Source: Apiospora phragmitis (lineage: Eukaryota > Ascomycota > Sordariomycetes > Amphisphaeriales > Apiosporaceae). From it: a stretch of DNA of 64,000 nucleotides. Where the stretch lies: the NCBI GenBank assembly GCA_038363925.1, contig JAQQWL010000011.1, positions 8,556,001 to 8,620,000 of the forward strand, given 5' to 3'. Positions 46,673 to 58,712 of the stretch are shown here, piece after piece. The notes beneath the pieces are model-generated. The model saw nothing but the letters and a program-made list of their open reading frames with translations, was not told where the DNA came from and did no database searches. The translations under genes were made by a program, and so were the position numbers. Every line of letters starts with the position of its first letter. Position 1 is the stretch's first letter.

Positions 46673-48793
46673 GAAGTTCTGCTCTCCTTCTCAGATGTCC
46701 CCGATGTTTCGTTCCGGGACAGGGATGGAATGCCGACATGAAGCTCTTTAGCATACATCTCGATGTTTCAGCTCACCCCAGGTCGCACATGGGGCGTTTA
46801 CACTTTCTTGGCAATGATCAGTCTACTGAAGCTTCCGGCACCGAATATCCTGCCCTGGACGACATCAGATCAGATTCTGGGCAGCCTTGAGGGTCTAGAA
46901 GCTTGATGGAACGTAGGCCACTGCCAGTGGCCCCTCTACGTACTGTACTTCGGCAATGCCCATCTTTGGTTCATCCGTACTATGATGTACGGCATGCTGC
47001 TTGACCCTATTTCCCCCAGACATGTGCCGGGCGATCGTTCGAAAAGCTAAAATGCCTTGCCTCAGGACTTCCTGATAAAATGCAAATGGGTTTTTTATGC
47101 CTCGCTTGAGATATTCGGGGCAGGGTAATTCGGGTTGGCATCTGAATACTACCTGCTCGTCAAAGCCAGCTATTGGCGTAATTGCCTAAATCTTTCACGC
47201 GAGTCAAGGTGAAAGTTAGCCCCCGGCCGTCTTCCGAAACTGTGCTGCGGCTGGCTTTTCTCTTATCTTGCAAACCCTCCGAGCACAATAGGACGAAATC
47301 GTCGAATATTGATTAAGATGATATGCGGCCCAGACCTAAGACAATCCCATCCAGACGGCCAAGAAACCCAAGATAATGGAAAGCACTCGATCAGATAGGA
47401 ACCATGTTTAGCCGGGGATAGGTCAATTAGGGCTAAAATCCGCTGCGAAAGCTTATCGGACGAAACTGCGCCCTGTTGGGCAGACGTGGCCAGCCAGTCA
47501 TTCACATGTTTGACTTGTTATGACCAGTCTCAAACTGATAGGAGCATGACCTGGCGACAAGTAAGTAAGTCAGTCCGTAGTAGTACAATGACGCATAGGT
47601 AGCTTGATGTGACGAGAGTGCTATTAGTATGCAACATAAACATCTAGCTGGTGAACACTCATCTATAGAGATCTAACCTTGGGCACTCCTCCCCTTCACT
47701 CTTTGCTAGCACTTGCCCTAAATCACTACATAGTACTAGATCTACCTGAGGGAAACTTGCGATCACTCATGTCTCCCGCTTGCTTTGCTTGACTCGTCTA
47801 CTTATATAGATACCGTCAACTCCCAAACAAGGGGCAATCAGTAGATAAACACGTTATGTCCTCCGCGACTGGTGACTACCACTAACGTACTTGCTCGACC
47901 ATATAAATAAATACAAGTACCGCAGAGGGACCTCAGATCTCAGGGCAGAAACATCAGCTTTTCCATAAGGCATCACATCGAAGGCTAGTTGCTCCTACAT
48001 GACTTCCCCCAGCGCTAAAGCCAGCTGATCTTCCCCTTGCACTCTCCCCAGGCTTAAGTTATTCTAGCTAGACTTTCAGAGACAAGATGAGCCAAAATTA
48101 CGTTGCCAATGCATATCAGAGCAAAGATACAGTATATATGAAACTACGGTTAGGCGAGACAGCTCAAGGCGATGCTCAAAAACGTTGCCCAGCGGTATGC
48201 TTCTATTCGTAGAACCGGGCAGATTCACTAAAGCCTACTACTTCCACACTGCATTATTCCGTGTTTACGGTAACGACAAATCAGTATCATATATACATTT
48301 GAATAGTGGCATTTACGTCTTGCGTTTCTCAGTTGGTCATACATTGCAGTACTCAGCTAATCAGTACGTCGTGATGTGTACTCACGATATTATGGCTATC
48401 GCATGTTCCAGCCGCGGACAGTACACACTCATTATTCGTAGTTATATCAAAGCACCTTTCGCTCAGAGAATCCTATTCTACTATTAAGGTATCCATTGTT
48501 ATCTCGAAAACTGTTGGCCCGAAGTATGGTCAACTCAACAGCTGGATTGTTGCCCCGTAGCCCCTATTCAATACCTTAACCATCTAGGCAGAACAGGGCA
48601 GTACCTAAGCATATGTCCGTTTTTATAAGGTGGATGGCATGTGTACGTTAGGCGAAACAGTTACTCTGCCAGAGGCCTTGGTAGAATTATTAACTCCCTA
48701 TTGTTGCTTATTGTTTCCCAGCTCCCCCTAAGGTGTTAACAATGTGTATGGAATGTGGCAAACGACCAAAACCGTGTCAACCAGATGTGAATG
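46673..48793. other. AT-richer intergenic region, no gene seen
   Basis: About 2.1 kb of somewhat AT-rich sequence with many short TAG/TAC words and only small open frames. The largest, 48185-48487 (+), has 100 codons and no recognisable feature. The promoter of the RRM-like gene lies at its right end. Confidence 0.55.
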
Positions 48794-49049
48794 CAAAGAC
48801 CGCGTCCACTCCTACAATCAGCCAGTACATTCAATATAACTACTGCCTACTGATCCTCCCCAAAAAAAACCCTACTTAGACCTCCTTGGTCGTCAGTTCC
48901 GACTTCCAACCTTCCTCCACAAACACACAAATCTCAACAAGATTTTGCCCAACTTCCTCAACCACCAACACCACCCTTCAACACAACCACCTTTGCATTC
49001 TCGACACATTTTACAACAACCAAAGCTCACTCTTGTCCAATCTTATAAG
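48794..49049 (+). promoter_or_regulatory. Promoter/leader of the RRM-like gene
   Basis: About 256 nt without any ATG before the start at 49050, dominated by CAAC, CACC and CTTCC tracts typical of a fungal 5' UTR. An AATATAACT TATA-like word lies near 48833. Confidence 0.55.
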
Positions 49050-50096
49050 ATGGTTTCATCCTCCTCCAACCAAGCTACCACCCGCCACGAGGGCTCCGAA
49101 GAGCAACTGGTCTGGCACCCCGGCATCTGGCAGAGCCCAATTAACCCTCCTGCCCTGGACACTGTCACCGTCGTCAGAAGCGAGGCCCAGCACTACCAAG
49201 ATCGCCAAGGTCGTAGCAATTTGACCTACCAGACAGCCAGAGACAACTGGTTTTACCCGCGTTCTGAGATGGGGAACGCCGTCCACCAGCGCCCCGAGGC
49301 AACTACTGTGGTTGGCCAACACCCCGAGGTTGTCAGCTCCATCGGCCAGCGATATCAACCCATTGACACAGTTGACCGTCACCATGGATCCTTGGATGCG
49401 ACCAACCGTCTTCCGGATGCCAATTTGCGAACTGCGTACCCGCCTGCCAGAATCACAGGCCGACGCAACGGATCGCTCCCATACGATCCGAACTTCGAGT
49501 TCTCCGACAACTACCGAGGCTCGCGCAAGTCCCGAGCAAACTACTCGGCAAATGTTGAAGACACACAGAACTGCAGTGTGTTTATTCGCGGACTGCCCCC
49601 GACCTGCCGGCCATTCACGCTTCTGCAACACATCCGAGGTTGCGGAACCAAGATCAACGCGCTTCACATCAACCAGCCAGACAGGGATAACCCTCACCAC
49701 TGTGCGGCAAAACTTGTGTTCTTCCAGCGATGCGGTGTGGACTGGCTGTTCGCTCAGATTCGATCGGGACACTTCGTCATCCCTGGTGATAACGGCGTTG
49801 CTTACACACCCAACGCCGTATACAACAAGATTCGCTCGGCACCTATGCAGCCTGACGACCGCCGCTCTCGGGTCGTCATCGTTGGAGGTCCCGACTCTAT
49901 CGTATCCGTCGGAAGCATGGACGCCTTCTTCAGTTCGCACTTCTATTATGAAGCGGACACGGCCTTTGTCACACTCGAGCAGCCGGGCTGGCGAGTTATT
50001 GAATTCCACTTCTCGTCAATGCGTTGCCAGAGCGAGAACGCGGTTCAGGCTCTCGAGCGTCTGACGATCCAGGGACCAGAATCTTTCTCACTCTAG
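49050..50096 (+). CDS. RRM-like RNA-binding-domain protein with conserved sequence after its stop codon
   Basis: Intronless, 348 aa to the first stop. The start is the first ATG (49050) after a CAAC-rich leader. The N-terminal 170 residues are low-complexity, rich in His, Gln and Arg. The central part resembles an RNA-recognition motif: CSVFIRGLPPTCRPFTLLQHI matches an RNP2 strand and first helix, and AAKLVFF the RNP1 strand. A second block (SRVVIVGGPDSIVSVGSMDAF, then WRVIEFHFSSMRCQSENAVQA) looks like another half-domain. RNA binding is inferred. The TAG at 50094-50096 is followed in frame by 19 open codons (50097-50153) and TAA at 50154-50156. The same arrangement, with related residues, occurs in the decayed paralogue 540 nt downstream. 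The protein may therefore be made in a longer 368-residue form. A 317-codon antisense frame is a shadow. Confidence 0.75.
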   Translation: MVSSSSNQATTRHEGSEEQLVWHPGIWQSPINPPALDTVTVVRSEAQHYQDRQGRSNLTYQTARDNWFYPRSEMGNAVHQRPEATTVVGQHPEVVSSIGQRYQPIDTVDRHHGSLDATNRLPDANLRTAYPPARITGRRNGSLPYDPNFEFSDNYRGSRKSRANYSANVEDTQNCSVFIRGLPPTCRPFTLLQHIRGCGTKINALHINQPDRDNPHHCAAKLVFFQRCGVDWLFAQIRSGHFVIPGDNGVAYTPNAVYNKIRSAPMQPDDRRSRVVIVGGPDSIVSVGSMDAFFSSHFYYEADTAFVTLEQPGWRVIEFHFSSMRCQSENAVQALERLTIQGPESFSL

Positions 50097-50156
50097 GAGA
50101 ATGAGCAGGGCTGGAACCAGATCCGATACCAGTACGGCCGCGACCCTTGCGAGTAA
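50097..50156 (+). other. Conserved 19-codon post-stop extension of the RRM-like gene
   Basis: In frame after TAG 50094-50096 the sequence reads ENEQGWNQIRYQYGRDPCE and then TAA. The downstream paralogue reads EGTEDWHQLQFDYGHDPCQ after its own TAG, then stops. The two are the same length with no gaps. Nine of 19 residues are identical (E, W, Q, Y, G, D, P, C and stop-proximal context) and most differences are conservative (I/L, Y/F, R/H, E/Q). This matches the roughly 55-60 percent identity upstream of the stop. Confidence 0.7.
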
Positions 50157-50394
50157 GGTCGGGACGGGGATAATGGCATGACAAACGAAGGATATGATGA
50201 ATTAAGGGATTGGAGCTTCTGATAGAATGGGCGCAACATGCTCGCTCTGCAACCCTTGAAATGCATTATAAAACAATATACAACCCTCACCCAAAAAAAC
50301 CACGCCTTTATTTCATATTGTTGACCAATAAGTGTCCGTAGACGCCGTTTTCTCTTTTCCCCATCTTGTCGAAAGCCTTAATACATTCTTTCGA

Positions 50395-50699
50395 CACCAA
50401 CAACCGTCGTTCCAGCGTCATTATCGTCGCAGCCCTCATCAATAGTCTCCGTCGAAAGTCTTGACAACTTCTTTCGCCAGCACTTCTTCTTTGAGGCTGA
50501 CGATGCCTTTGTTACCAGCGAGCGTCTGGACTGGCGTGTCGTAGAGTTCCATTTCTCTTCGACTCGATGCCAGAGCGAAAATGGCATGCAGGAATTGCAA
50601 CGACTGATGGCTAGTGGACCAGGTGCATTTGTGCCTTAGGAGGGTACAGAGGACTGGCACCAGCTCCAGTTTGACTACGGCCACGACCCGTGCCAGTAG
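50395..50699 (+). pseudogene. Decayed tandem paralogue of the RRM-like gene (C-terminal remnant)
   Basis: Only the last ~85 codons remain. Upstream, NNRRSSVIIVAAL matches DDRRSRVVIVGGP of the intact gene. A small indel near 50435-50445 then shifts the frame, and from about 50446 it reads SIVSVESLDNFF, EADDAFVTSERLDWRVVEFHFSS, TRCQSENGMQELQRL to TAG at 50637-50639. A 19-codon extension follows (50640-50696), then TAG at 50697-50699. There is no start codon or RRM half, so it is a truncated copy or the end of a gene whose 5' part was lost. Divergence from the intact copy is large, so the duplication is not recent. Confidence 0.8.
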
Positions 50700-51535
50700 G
50701 GTTGACAACAAACCTCCTCGCATTATGCTGCGACACCGATCGCATCAAGTTTGTGATCCCAACAATCGAGCGCTTACCTAATTCAGATCATCTGGTACGA
50801 GGACAGCGAGAAGCGCGTGAACTGATGGCAAGAAGCGTACTGGTCATTCTCCCATCACAGACATGGTGGCTCACGGATATGAAGATATGGGAACTAGAGA
50901 AGGAGCGAGCTTATAATCATCGCGCCGAGTTAGTTGCTCATTACAAACTACAATGAATCAGAATACAACCAAACAATAATCGTGAATCCGTCCCGTAGTA
51001 ATGAAATCAAGTGACCGTTAGCGCATTATCTTACCTTCTGGGTGCATCAATCGTAATCTGACTTTCATATCACTGACTGTAGATTTTGGTGTGCCACCCC
51101 AACCAGCCTTCAGTAAGCGATGCAGTCAATGCCTTCGACCCCGCACGAACTCGACGATCTTGGACTGACTGACTGTCTCGAAGTAAATGATAACAGAACA
51201 ACTGCGGGGGATATTTCTGTGCTATTGACATGTTGTTGCGCTGATTCGCTATTGCTTCTCGTGCTGACGCAGGATGGAGGTGGAGAATGTCGGATGATTG
51301 GAGAGGCTTTGCCATCTGAAGTTGCATTCTTTAACGGTCTTATGCATACCATGCATCGTGTAACAGGGTTTCCGCCAGCTCCCTAGCCGCATCAAAATGG
51401 ATCGCGGGATCCTGCTGCCATCGAGTCAATCAAGAGCTTCGTCCGACTTGAAAAGACTGAAAGTGCCCTCCAGGCATCCGCACTTGCTACCCTTCCCCAA
51501 GCTCTACTTTCCAAAGCTGTCCCCAATCAATCGAC
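50700..51535. other. Intergenic region upstream of the P450
   Basis: About 840 nt with no gene seen. The P450 promoter and leader lie at the right end. Confidence 0.6.
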
Positions 51536-53356
51536 ATGGCTCTCCTGGACTTCGACATCGACAAGACAGGCATAGCCCTCGTCGCACTCGCGGCCTTTGT
51601 GCTGTGCTACGGCGCGCAAGCCGTGGTGACCTGGTACCGTCTGCGTCACATCCCCGGCCCGTTCCTAGCTTCCTTTTCCTATCTGTGGCTCGGCAAGGTA
51701 ACCCGGAGCACGAGGCAGTGGTACATCTACCGCGACCTGCCCGAACAGTACGGCCCCTTGGTTCGAGTTGGCCCCAACGAGCTCAGCACGGACGACCCCG
51801 AAATCATCCGGAAAATTTCGGCGGTCCGCAGTCCCTACGGCAAAGACTCCTGGTACGTGACGATTACGGATGGAATGCTGCGGGGGAAAAAACGTTGAAT
51901 GAGAGAACAAATTTGTTAATAAGCTGAGTTTTAGGTATATGGGATCGAGATTCAATCCGTACGGGGACACCATGTTCACCACCTTGGACGTGGCCGCGCA
52001 CGACAAGCAGAAAGCGAAGACGGCTTCCGCGTACTCGGGCCGCGACACGACGGCGTTGGAAGGCGGCGTGGACGAACAAGTCCGGGAGCTGATCGCGCTG
52101 ATCAGGCGAAAGTACCTCAGCAAGGACGTTGTTGCCAACGGAAGCGGCGTACAAGAGCCGAGCCGCCTGCTCGACTTTTCGAGGATCATCAGTTTCTTCA
52201 CCATGGATGTCATCACCCGTGCCGGCTTCGGCCAGGAGTTTGGCTACCTGAAAGCCGACGAAGACCTGCACGACTTCCTGCGTAGCGTGAGGGACAATTG
52301 GTCCGTGATCGCTGTCACGCTCGATGTGCCTTGGATACGAAACGTGTTGTATTCCGACTGGTTTCTGCGGTGGTTTGGGCCTCGAACAACGGACATGGCC
52401 GGCATGGGCAAAGTCATGGCGTAAGTAAAAGATCCGAGGGCGCCTACCTAGCAGCAAGGAGCCACAGCTAACGGTTGTTCGTCTTGAAGAGTAGCAGAGA
52501 AGCTTGTAGGCGACCGGTTCCGTCCCGACTCAAAGGGCCAGAAAGATATGCTGGTATGCGCTTCTTCGCTTCTCATATGGTTTGAAGTGTAACTGACCAT
52601 GATCTCAACAGGGCGCCTTTATGGCCCACGGTCTGACGCAGAAGGAGTGCGAAACAGAAGGGCTCTTCATGGTCATCGCCGGTAGCGACACAACGGCGTC
52701 CGTCGTCAGGAGCACCATGCTTCACCTGATGGCCAGCCCGAGAGTGTACAACAAGCTGAAGCGAGAGATTCGGAAAGCGGTAGAAGAAGGGAGGGCGTCA
52801 AGTCCCATCACGTTAGAAGAGGCCAACGGGATTTCCTACCTCCAAGCCGTCATCTATGAGGGTCTCCGCATACGTGCGCCAGCCCCTGGGCTCTACCCCA
52901 AGTCGGTACCAGCCGGGGGTGATTGGCTCCATGGCAAATTCATCCCAGCAGGCACGGCTATCGGCATGAACACGGCTGCCTTGACACGTTCCAAGGCCCT
53001 CTTTGGGAACGATGCAGACCTCTTCCGGCCTGAACGCTTCGAGGAGGTCGACGGGGCCACTCGTACCAAGTTAGAGCATCTAGCCGAACTGGTCTTCGGC
53101 TATGGCCGGACTATGTGTGCAGGAAAGCCCATCGCTTTCATGGAGCTCAACAAAGTATATTTTGAGGTGAGTGTGTTTGGCTTTCGTCAGAGATGTCGTG
53201 ACCGGTCTAGGAGACCCGCTGATGATGTGCCTCCAGCTACTTCGTGCTTTCGACTTTCAGCTGGCCAACCCCTCCAAGCCATGGGATAGTAAGAGCTACG
53301 CCGTGTGGGTTGAGGAGAACATGTGGGTGAGTGTAACTGAGTCTTCAAGCGAATAG
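51536..53356 (+). CDS. Cytochrome P450 monooxygenase (pisatin-demethylase / benzoate-hydroxylase-like)
   Basis: A microsomal haem-thiolate monooxygenase. Five exons join without frame problems: 51536-51852, 51935-52420, 52490-52553, 52612-53166 and 53237-53356, giving 513 aa. The N-terminus has one membrane anchor (GIALVALAAFVLCYGAQAVV) followed by the proline hinge HIPGP. Exon 2 begins with YMGSRFNPYGDTMFTTLD, completing a Trp codon across the intron. The I-helix oxygen-binding motif is AGSDTTAS, the K-helix ExxR is EGLR, and the haem-binding loop is FGYGRTMCAG with its ligand cysteine near 53119. The overall pattern resembles CYP57-type and related fungal P450s that act on aromatic plant compounds or secondary metabolites; the substrate is not known. 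No biosynthetic partner genes are adjacent. A (TG)n tract starts just after the stop. Confidence 0.92.
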
Positions 53357-53365
53357 GGTGTGCAT

Positions 53366-53370
<5 letters not shown>

Positions 53371-53401
<31 letters not shown>
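53371..53401. repeat. (TG)15 microsatellite
   Basis: About 15 perfect TG units with degenerate TGCATGTGTA flank, beginning 15 nt after the P450 stop, probably in its 3' UTR. Confidence 0.9.
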
Positions 53402-53402
<1 letters not shown>

Positions 53403-56400
53403 ATATTTTCTGGTTGTCGTGTCGTACGGTATGTACCTGCATGAGTTTGGAAATGATCATCCTTGGGTACCTAAACAAATACCGAGATCGTTGGGTTCGT
53501 GTAACACATTTTCACCGTCTTGTGTAGCCTTACGGTACACCGTCATTGCAGGATGGGCGGATGCCATGCCGAAGTAAGGATCCGAAAGAGTTGACATACC
53601 GATGAATGGGTGGTCCGTCTCTGCTGAAACGAATAGAAACACAAAACATAGATTGACATGCAAGCAAAGCCCATTTGAGAGTATAGTGGCTGAATCCTAG
53701 CGCCAACTGTTAAAGATCATGAATGCACGTGTCGAGCGGAGGTGGGAATCCGTCGTGAAGCTGGGCGATAGTAGCTGGGATGGGTATACATCGGTGGACG
53801 GTCCACGAACGGCCGGTATTGTGAGGTTGGAGCCGAACGGGCAACGAGGTCATGACATGAGCTGATCAAGGCTCGAACCAAAAGGCACACACGGCATCTC
53901 CGGTCGTCTCCAGCCGCCCGTGGTGTGCCATTCGTCGACCTAAAACCGTGGCTACTAGTAGTGGTCACCAATGTGATATGATGATGACGCGCAACGCGGT
54001 ACAGAACCATAACCCTGGAGCAGCTGAGATGGCGGATGTTTGTTTGGAACAAGATAAGACAGGCCCTGCCGTGCATATGCATGGAAGGCCTTGGCCGCCT
54101 CCTTCCAGAATTTTTCCTGTTTGGTTCTGACGTGGCATCTACAAGGATGATGCCGCACATATCCTTGTCAGGCTGACAATGAGGCCTGCGGGTGAGGATG
54201 AAGCCTTGCTGCCTTGAGCCTTCGTTTTTCTTGCACTCTCAATCATGTGGTCGTAGTCCATGTCCGTTTCCCACAATTTCAGCATATTAAGCCACGGCTT
54301 GTTACATGTGGTACATCTTCGAGTGACATAGTGGTACCACGACACGAGTCCAGGGTTCCTACTTTCTGTGGTCGCGGCCACTCTGCAGGAACTATCAGTA
54401 GGGCCAAGTAGGACTGCATACCTATAACGATATGTATACTACCCCATTTTACCTAGTCGACTCAGCGTTCGGAGATATGTGGGTAGACACACACCAATAC
54501 TTGCAGTCCCCGAGTAAGCCACGAGCCAGCCAACCAGACTGATAAGAAGCTTACCGCAAGAATGGAGGAGGCGACTAGTTACGGCTGGGCTCCCTGACGG
54601 GTGATACCAGCTATGTCGTCTCGGCAAAGAGAATATACCAGTGAATATACTAAAATGGCGAGAAAGAAAAAAGCTGGGCTGTATAGCATGTGCACAGATC
54701 GCAAGGACTCCTTCAGGAATGGTATCGGTCGTAGGCTCTCATACTTGTGTATAGATCAAGCTTTCGGAGATCCTCTTCAGAACAAACGGAGTTTGATGCC
54801 ACCATCCAAATGACGGCAGTGGGGAGTTGCAAGCAAGCAGACCAGCTCCGTCCAATGGCTTGTGTTGCTTCGCGAAGCCTCATAGACATGACAGGGCCAC
54901 ATTAGATTCCTTTGGTGTAGTCTGCCCCTTGTTTGGGAATCCCATAATTTGATCTGCACTTAACCTAGGCAGGATCATGGGAAAGAAATGCCGTTTCTTC
55001 CGGGGGTCAAACAAGGACATTGGAGACTGCATTGGACTGATTCCACGAGCATTCAGATGGAGATCAAGTCGGGAACGCCGACATGGTAAAATATGCCAGC
55101 CTTGCCGATCTTAACGTTCATGGGTGCCCGATATAAGGATTTCGGAAGGGGAAACCCTAGACCATCAAGGATATCACCACCTCATTGACAAACCAGAGTT
55201 TCCTTGTGGTATGTCTGTAGCCCAGGCTGTGTCTGTAGCGGTGAAGGTAGATGATAAATCAACAGCTGGTCAAGACACCCTCATGGATGTCCATCTGGCC
55301 AACGTCCCTGTATAACATGTGGGAAGTCTAGAATTACGGCCAATAAGAAAAAAGGTGCAAGGTTGTGAGGCACCCAGATGTTGACGTTGGAAATGGCGTA
55401 TGCAGCCACTGAAAATGCCAGCCACAACCGCAGCAGGTTGTGTGAGACTTGTGAAGAGTACCTGCGTAAGAATGGGCGCTTGCAACTAGGCTTGCTGTCA
55501 GCATTTCCATAGCCAGCCTTCTGGAGCATAAGATATACGTCGAGAGATCGAGAAATTTGCAACAGGAGACCCAGTTGCGGGACTGATAATGCCTTGTCAA
55601 GGCTGCAGACCAAGCCGGTTAAGCTGTTGAGTCCCTGGAGGGGGGGTGTGCAAGACATGTCAGCATGTGTGGCAAATATTAAGGTCCTGCAGGCACAGGC
55701 TTAGCTACATACCGCTCGTCTCGTTGTACTGCCCGATTCACCACGTGGGAATATGCTGTGCGCTTCATCGTCACCCAGTTGGTGGTGTGGTGGAGGAGAC
55801 TAGAGGAGTATCAATTAGGCGTATCATTACAACCAATTCAGCCGTCTTTTAGGTAGTTAGGAATTATCTGCCACCCTGTGGTAGCATCCTTGCTGCAACA
55901 CGCGCACAAGAATACGACAGGCCGACTCCTTAACGAAAGCAGGTCGGTGGGAAACAATGGCATGTTTGCATGCTGTGCTGCTGCGACTCCGTGGGAAAAT
56001 CATTCAAGTCATCTGCCACAAGCCCCTCCAGCCTACGAACGGTTAAGGTTCTCAACCCGTTTGACACGACAGACGCCATCCTATTCGACGACTCGATAGC
56101 CAAACTGACAGGGAGGAAGTGGGACAAATCGATATGTAAGAGTCAAGGGTAGTTGGGACCTGGCAGCCTGGACGCCCAACTTGAAAGAAAGGCTTGGTTC
56201 CCCTCAGGGTGCCGTGGTATTGCTTGATAGTTGGAAGATATGGATTTGGACTGTCCCTGCCATTGGACTTTTCTCAGTATGTATCCTAGGATGTGACGTC
56301 TTGGGTAGAGGTGGAAAGCTGCAGGAAAGTCGAACGGCAGGTGCAGCTGTGAAACAAAACTACCAGACTGCTCTTCCATTCCAGGTTGATTGCAGATCAT

Positions 56401-58430
56401 GGAGTACCGTACCTAAGCCTTAAATTACGGCAGCTTGTGTTACCGCTTTGGTAGGTACAGAAGGACCTACTTGCTGGAAGCTGCTGCACCAGAGGCCGAA
56501 ACAAGGAATCATCGAGAAATAGGAAGGGAAAAGAAACAAAAAGTGCCTAGTTAGAAAGTCCACGCACTCACGGTAGGGCTGACTAGAGACGCCTAGGTAG
56601 CACTGCTACCGGGTACTGACCCGGGGTCGATGCAATCAGCCATCCGGGGTTGGATTACCTGCAGGTTGTTATTAACAGCTAGGTACATGTAGTTAGCCGC
56701 CAGCTCCTGAAACATCCAGTCATTACGTTGAGCGAACTCGGAAATATCTGGATAAAGAATTGGGTTTCTTTACGTAACAAGTGTCAATCGGCGGCGCAGT
56801 CTCACTGCCGATCAGGTTGTCGGGCGGAAAGATCCAAGATATGTCGGATGATGGATGGCGATGATGGCGATTGCGGCACAGCACATTTCCACCCATCCAC
56901 CCACCCACACACACAGGGAGCTGCTTCCAGGGCCACCGACGCCTCATTTAGGTAATCTAATCGCTGTCAGCTCAGCAGTCCCTATCTGCAGCAGTCATAG
57001 CGGTGAAACCTTGCGTCCAAGAGCTTCCTGTGTGGCCGAAGCAAAATGACCCTACACCACGGCATCAGCGCCGCGGCCCGCTTGAATACCCTGGCTTGGT
57101 AGAGCGCCGAAGTGAGCTGGTGAAATCTGCATATTTTCTTGTGACCTTCAATGGCGTTTCTGATCCATGTTAGATGCGTCGACATACGCGATACTGGGAG
57201 AGTTTACACAGACTGACAAGCAAGCATCCATGCTGCATGTACATGCTGCAACTGACCTTGAAATATTTCTGCCTTTATTCAAGATACAGGAGTAAATCCA
57301 GGTCAACATGGAAGATTCTTCGATGGCACAAGGCCTTTTGCATCTGCTCGTGTCGTGTGTCTTCCTTTCCAGATTGAGTGTCAATGCAACACTGTCAGGT
57401 TAGTTACCGGGCATTGCTCTGCAAAGGATTTTTGTCGTCGGCCACATCCATGCTGGGAAACAAAAGTTCCATGTGCTTACCGACAGGCTAACCTATATTC
57501 TGAATACACCCGCTAGACAGCTCTGTCCAAACAGAGCTGGCCACCAGCTCGCGGTATATCATATCTCGTCAAGACGTCACGTTATGGCCCGACGAGAAAA
57601 GCTCGAGGCGTGAAGAATACCAAGTACTGGTCAAAGGGCGCATCGGTGAGATTGTTCTTATGGCCAATAGTCTATCTAGCCCCTCGACCTGAAGCTAACG
57701 TACCGTGTCTGGATGATTTGAGACAAGTGACCTTGGCAGGTTGCAGTATGAAGATGCCGCAGGCAATTCTTCAATGATACGAGTCCTGTCAAAGATATGA
57801 TATGACGACAAGGTTATGTATGTACTGGAAAGTGTCAGTCACACCCCTTTTCGCTCAATCATGCAGGGACATACGAGGAATGTCTTATAAGTGTGTACAT
57901 GCTGCAGGAGAACGAATACCTGGGAAAAACACGCCAGGATGTAGGTATTATCCATCTTTTATTTCTAAGGCCCCGGATTCAAGTATATTTGATAAAAATG
58001 GAGGTCAGCGGGCCTCTGCGGGGGAGCTTCCGGACGCATGCCCAGAAACATAAGTACCAGAAGAGTAAATGACGCAAACCAGTGAGGCGAACAGCGAGCC
58101 AGAAGTCGATCTGGAATACATAGGACTTTTGTATTCCCATACATACCCGTCATATGTAGTCAGGGTAGGACTGCTTAAGGCTGGTGCAACGTTGGATAAT
58201 TGTAGTTAGTATATCGAACGTCCTGACTTGCTACTGAGAATCTAAGCTAGACGGGGTCCTAGGACGTTAGAGCTACCGCCTGGTATTTTTCGAACAAAAA
58301 GAAAATAAAAGAGGGAGTTCCGTTGCTCAACTGACATATACCTGCCATGGACGTAGAAAGAGTCCTACGTAATCCTTGGACAGCTCAACATACCTGCTCA
58401 AGGTCAACAACATACGCCCCCCCCCCAAAT
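53402..58430. other. 5-kb gene-poor region
   Basis: No convincing gene. Frames of 60-147 codons are scattered on both strands. The minus-strand frames at 55281-55658 (one hydrophobic stretch) and 54139-54381 (a CTTCNKPW phrase) were considered and left unassigned. There is a (CCAC)n/CA-rich tract near 56890-56915. No RNA gene or transposon was recognised. Confidence 0.5.
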
Positions 58431-58431
58431 G

Positions 58432-58439
58432 ATATAAAA
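58432..58439 (+). promoter_or_regulatory. TATA box of the 58713 gene
   Basis: ATATAAAA directly after a run of nine or more C. A CT-rich leader follows and the first ATG of the long frame is about 275 nt downstream. Confidence 0.5.
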
Positions 58440-58712
58440 CCATTGCTGCCGCCGTTTCCATAATCCCTCTTTCGACGCCATCCATTCATTCTGCTCCGAA
58501 CCCTTCCAGAGATCTGCTGCAGTGTGCCGTACTTTGTGCGACGGCTCGGGACGTCTCCAAGCGCAGCAAGACTTTTCTTTTTTGCACTTGCAACTTACAC
58601 ACTGCTTGCTCCCTTTGAGACGACCTTACCCAGTACCCGTCAAATCCCCAAGCACTGCCAACCATCAACGCTCGGACAGTTCATATATCATCTCGTCTTT
58701 GAAGGACTCAAC

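Noticed and set aside
49056..50009. 317-codon antisense frame in the RRM-like gene
   Set aside because: Composition shadow of the sense gene. The paralogue comparison supports the plus strand only.
50060..50096. Reading TAG 50094-50096 as the end of an intron (pyrimidine-rich CTTTCTCACTCTAG)
   Set aside because: It does resemble a 3' splice site, but no suitable donor lies at a workable distance and removing the upstream sequence would delete residues conserved with the paralogue. Kept as the main alternative to recoding.
55281..55658. 125-codon minus-strand frame with a hydrophobic stretch
   Set aside because: No signal peptide, no homology recognised, and it overlaps other frames of similar length.
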